Source: Candidatus Eiseniibacteriota bacterium
GTDB taxonomy: Bacteria > Arandabacterota > Arandabacteria > Arandabacterales > Arandabacteraceae
NCBI GenBank assembly: GCA_030592245.1
Contig: JAUVJV010000149.1
Coordinates: 1 to 6,148, forward strand
Length of the DNA stretch: 6,148 nucleotides
Direction: 5' to 3'
Part shown: piece by piece, positions 5,208 through 6,148 of the stretch
Position numbering within the stretch: the first letter of the stretch is position 1
How the letters are laid out: each line of letters opens with the position of its first letter
Made by a program: the position numbers and the translations under genes
Notes under the pieces: model-generated
Seen by the model: the letters and a program-made list of their open reading frames with translations, nothing else
The model's database searches: none
Told to the model about the DNA's origin: nothing

Positions 5208-5297
5208 TGGCGGAGAGAGAGGGATTCGAACCCTCGGAACGGTTGCCCGTTCACGTGATTTCCAGTCACGCCGATTCAGCCACTCTCGCATCTCTCC
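5208..5297 (-). tRNA. tRNA-Ser (anticodon GGA)
   Basis: The 90-nt class II tRNA has acceptor GGAGAGA/TCTCTCC with discriminator G and an encoded CCA. Its anticodon stem is CGTGA/TCACG with loop CTGGAAA, anticodon GGA, which reads UCC and UCU. An 18-nt extra arm holds stem AACGG/CCGTT, as expected for serine, and the T loop is TTCGAAT. The extra arm, T arm and 3' acceptor strand are nearly identical to the neighbouring tRNA-Ser(CGA), which lies 71 nt upstream, suggesting tandem duplication or gene conversion. Confidence 0.97.
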
Positions 5298-5368
5298 GTA
5301 TGGCTGCGTTCTATTCAAACGCCGTCGGGGATGGAACCCCGAAGCTACTAGGTCATACTGGTAATTAG

Positions 5369-5458
5369 TGGCGGAGAGAGAGGGATTCGAACCCTCGGAA
5401 CGGTTGCCCGCTCAACGGTTTTCGAGACCGCCCCATTCAACCACTCTGGCATCTCTCC
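5369..5458 (-). tRNA. tRNA-Ser (anticodon CGA)
   Basis: The 90-nt class II tRNA has acceptor GGAGAGA/TCTCTCC with G discriminator and encoded CCA. The anticodon stem is GCGGT/ACCGT with loop CTCGAAA, giving anticodon CGA for the UCG codon. The long extra arm has stem AGCGG/CCGTT. It starts only 13 nt after the tadA stop codon, so it is probably transcribed with tadA and released by RNase P. Confidence 0.97.
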
Positions 5459-5471
5459 GCTATGTATTCGC

Positions 5472-5942
5472 TCAAGGATTACCCTTCTGCCTCACCCTGA
5501 CAAAAAACTCCTGGAGCAGGGCCCGGCAGTCATCCTCCAGCACATTACCCTCTATCGTAAGCTCTCGATCCATATATTTCAACCTGCCCAGCTCCAGCGC
5601 CCCGCCGCATGTGCCGCTTCGCTTGTCATAGGTCCCGAAGACCAGGCGGGATATCCTCGAGAGGAATATGGCGCCCAGGCACATCATACAGGGCTCCACC
5701 GTGACATAGAGGGTCGAGCCCTCGAGCCTCCAGTCGCCGAGGGCCTCGGAGGCGGCACCTATCGCGATTATCTCGGCGTGCGCCGTGGCGTCCTTTAAGG
5801 TCTCGATCCTGTTATGGCCTCTTCCCAGCACCCTGTCCTCGCTTACGATCACCGCACCGATCGGGACCTCGTTGGCCTCAAGCGCCTTGCGCGCCTCGGC
5901 AAGCGCCTCTTTCATCCAGTGATTGTCGTCGGCGGCATCCAT
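5472..5942 (-). CDS. tadA: tRNA-specific adenosine-34 deaminase TadA
   Basis: TadA deaminates the wobble adenosine of tRNA-Arg(ACG) to inosine in the cytoplasm. The 156-residue product is of normal length and has the complete zinc deaminase site: HAE at 55-57 (zinc His55 and catalytic Glu57) and PCMMC at 84-88 (Cys85, Cys88). Family segments VPIGAVIV (26-33), GHNRIE (42-47), LYVTVEPC (78-85) and FGTYDKRSGTCGG (102-114) are present. The HAE motif and the tRNA-gene neighbourhood favour TadA over cytosine or guanine deaminases. The start is ATG at 5940-5942. I see no Shine-Dalgarno sequence before it, and a promoter candidate lies so close that the mRNA may be leaderless; the Met at residue 10 also lacks a ribosome binding site. 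The stop TGA is followed after 13 nt by tRNA-Ser(CGA). TadA next to tRNA-Ser and SRP RNA is a familiar arrangement. Confidence 0.95.
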   Translation of the reverse strand: MDAADDNHWMKEALAEARKALEANEVPIGAVIVSEDRVLGRGHNRIETLKDATAHAEIIAIGAASEALGDWRLEGSTLYVTVEPCMMCLGAIFLSRISRLVFGTYDKRSGTCGGALELGRLKYMDRELTIEGNVLEDDCRALLQEFFVRVRQKGNP

Positions 5943-5951
5943 AGTGTATGG

Positions 5952-5980
5952 AAGGTAGCAAAGAGCGGCAGGAGCGTCAA
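5952..5980 (-). promoter_or_regulatory. Candidate promoter of tadA
   Basis: The minus strand has TTGACG (complement of 5975-5980) 17 nt before TACCTT (complement of 5952-5957). The -35 is a 5/6 match but the -10 only 3/6. Transcription would begin about 3 nt before the tadA ATG, consistent with the lack of a ribosome binding site. Confidence 0.35.
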
Positions 5981-6017
5981 GGTGTTGAAGCCTGCGCGGC
6001 CAAACGCGTTGGAACCG

Positions 6018-6036
6018 CCGGGACCCAGGGTCCCGG
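6018..6036. repeat. 19-bp GC-rich palindrome between the FlgD-like gene and tadA
   Basis: CCGGGACCC and GGGTCCCGG flank a single A, so the RNA could form a 7-8 bp hairpin just after the stop codon of the upstream gene. There is no T run on the minus strand, so it is at best a partial terminator or a stabilising hairpin. Its core GACCCAGGGTC also occurs at 4734-4744. Confidence 0.45.
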
Positions 6037-6042
6037 ATGGGT

Positions 6043-6148
6043 CTACTTCACCAGGATGACCTTCTGAGAGGCACAGTTGCTGCCGGCTGCGGCTCGCACC
6101 ACATAGACTCCCGAGCTGACCTGGGCGCCATAGTCGTTCTTGCCATCC
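6043..6148 (-). CDS. C-terminal end of a secreted protein with a FlgD-like / Por-type sorting domain (partial)
   Basis: Only the last 34 codons and the stop TAG (6043-6045) are inside the window; the gene begins beyond 6148. The peptide reads DGKNDYGAQVSSGVYVVRA, then AAGSNCASQKVILVK. This is the pattern WDGxDxxGxxVxSGVYxxR...xxxKxxLxK of FlgD Ig-like and Por secretion type C-terminal domains, which close many large extracellular proteins in Bacteroidetes-related and candidate phyla. Such a domain marks the protein as exported, perhaps attached to the surface by a type IX-like route. The function of the missing N-terminal part cannot be told. The codons are GC-rich at the third position, as in the neighbouring genes. 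Confidence 0.8.
   Translation of the reverse strand, partial: DGKNDYGAQVSSGVYVVRAAAGSNCASQKVILVK

Noticed and set aside
5107..5364. Plus-strand open frame of 85 codons with GERGIRTLGTVARSRDFQSR
   Set aside because: It is the antisense translation of tRNA-Ser(GGA), a well-known spurious protein pattern.
5368..5631. Plus-strand open frame beginning MAEREGFEPSERLPAQRFSR
   Set aside because: It is antisense to tRNA-Ser(CGA) and the end of tadA, another recurrent artefact of tRNA genes.

Overview
The window is a GC-rich bacterial segment in which every gene I can support lies on the minus strand, so it reads from high to low coordinates. Its backbone is the conserved set tadA, tRNA-Ser, SRP RNA, dnaX, ybaB/ebfC, recR, an arrangement known from Bacillus and many other bacteria. 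The SRP RNA is the long form with an Alu domain. The fragment at 6043-6148 encodes the end of a secreted protein with a FlgD-like or Por-type C-terminal domain. Such domains are common in FCB-group and related candidate phyla (Eisenbacteria, Krumholzibacteria, Zixibacteria, WOR-3 and similar). I therefore suspect an uncultured bacterium of that kind, but the sequence alone does not fix the phylum. Three of the six full-length CDSs start with TTG.

Layout in transcription order. 6148-6043: C-terminal end of a FlgD-like protein, then a short GC-rich palindrome. 5942-5472: tadA, possibly leaderless, followed 13 nt later by tRNA-Ser(CGA) and then tRNA-Ser(GGA). 5207-4715: about 490 bases with no intact gene; it holds a coding-like frame with in-frame stops that may be the tail of a decayed secreted-protein gene, plus a promoter candidate. 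4714-4343: a TM1367-type cyclophilin-like protein whose stop codon lies inside the following tRNA-Ala(CGC) gene at 4352-4277. 4271-4215: a GGGGTCAG-type inverted repeat with a T run, probably acting as a terminator. 4166-3360: an M48 metallopeptidase lipoprotein. 3352-3259: a cluster of the same repeat family containing a 46-bp perfect palindrome. 3165-2888: SRP RNA. 2862-27: dnaX, ybaB/ebfC and recR in a tight operon, with the probable start of another gene at 5-1.

The main blocks serve core information processing. SRP RNA acts in co-translational protein targeting. DnaX is the clamp-loader and polymerase-organising subunit, and YbaB and RecR act in nucleoid binding and recombinational repair. 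TadA makes inosine-34 in tRNA-Arg, next to tRNA genes. Between the tRNA-Ser pair and the SRP RNA the conserved order is opened by about 2 kb of less conserved material (gene remnant, cyclophilin-like gene, tRNA-Ala, M48 lipoprotein), with repeats on both sides of the M48 gene. I did not find a convincing new defence or mobile system. The most notable points are the CDS/tRNA overlap, the palindromic repeat family and the probable gene remnant.
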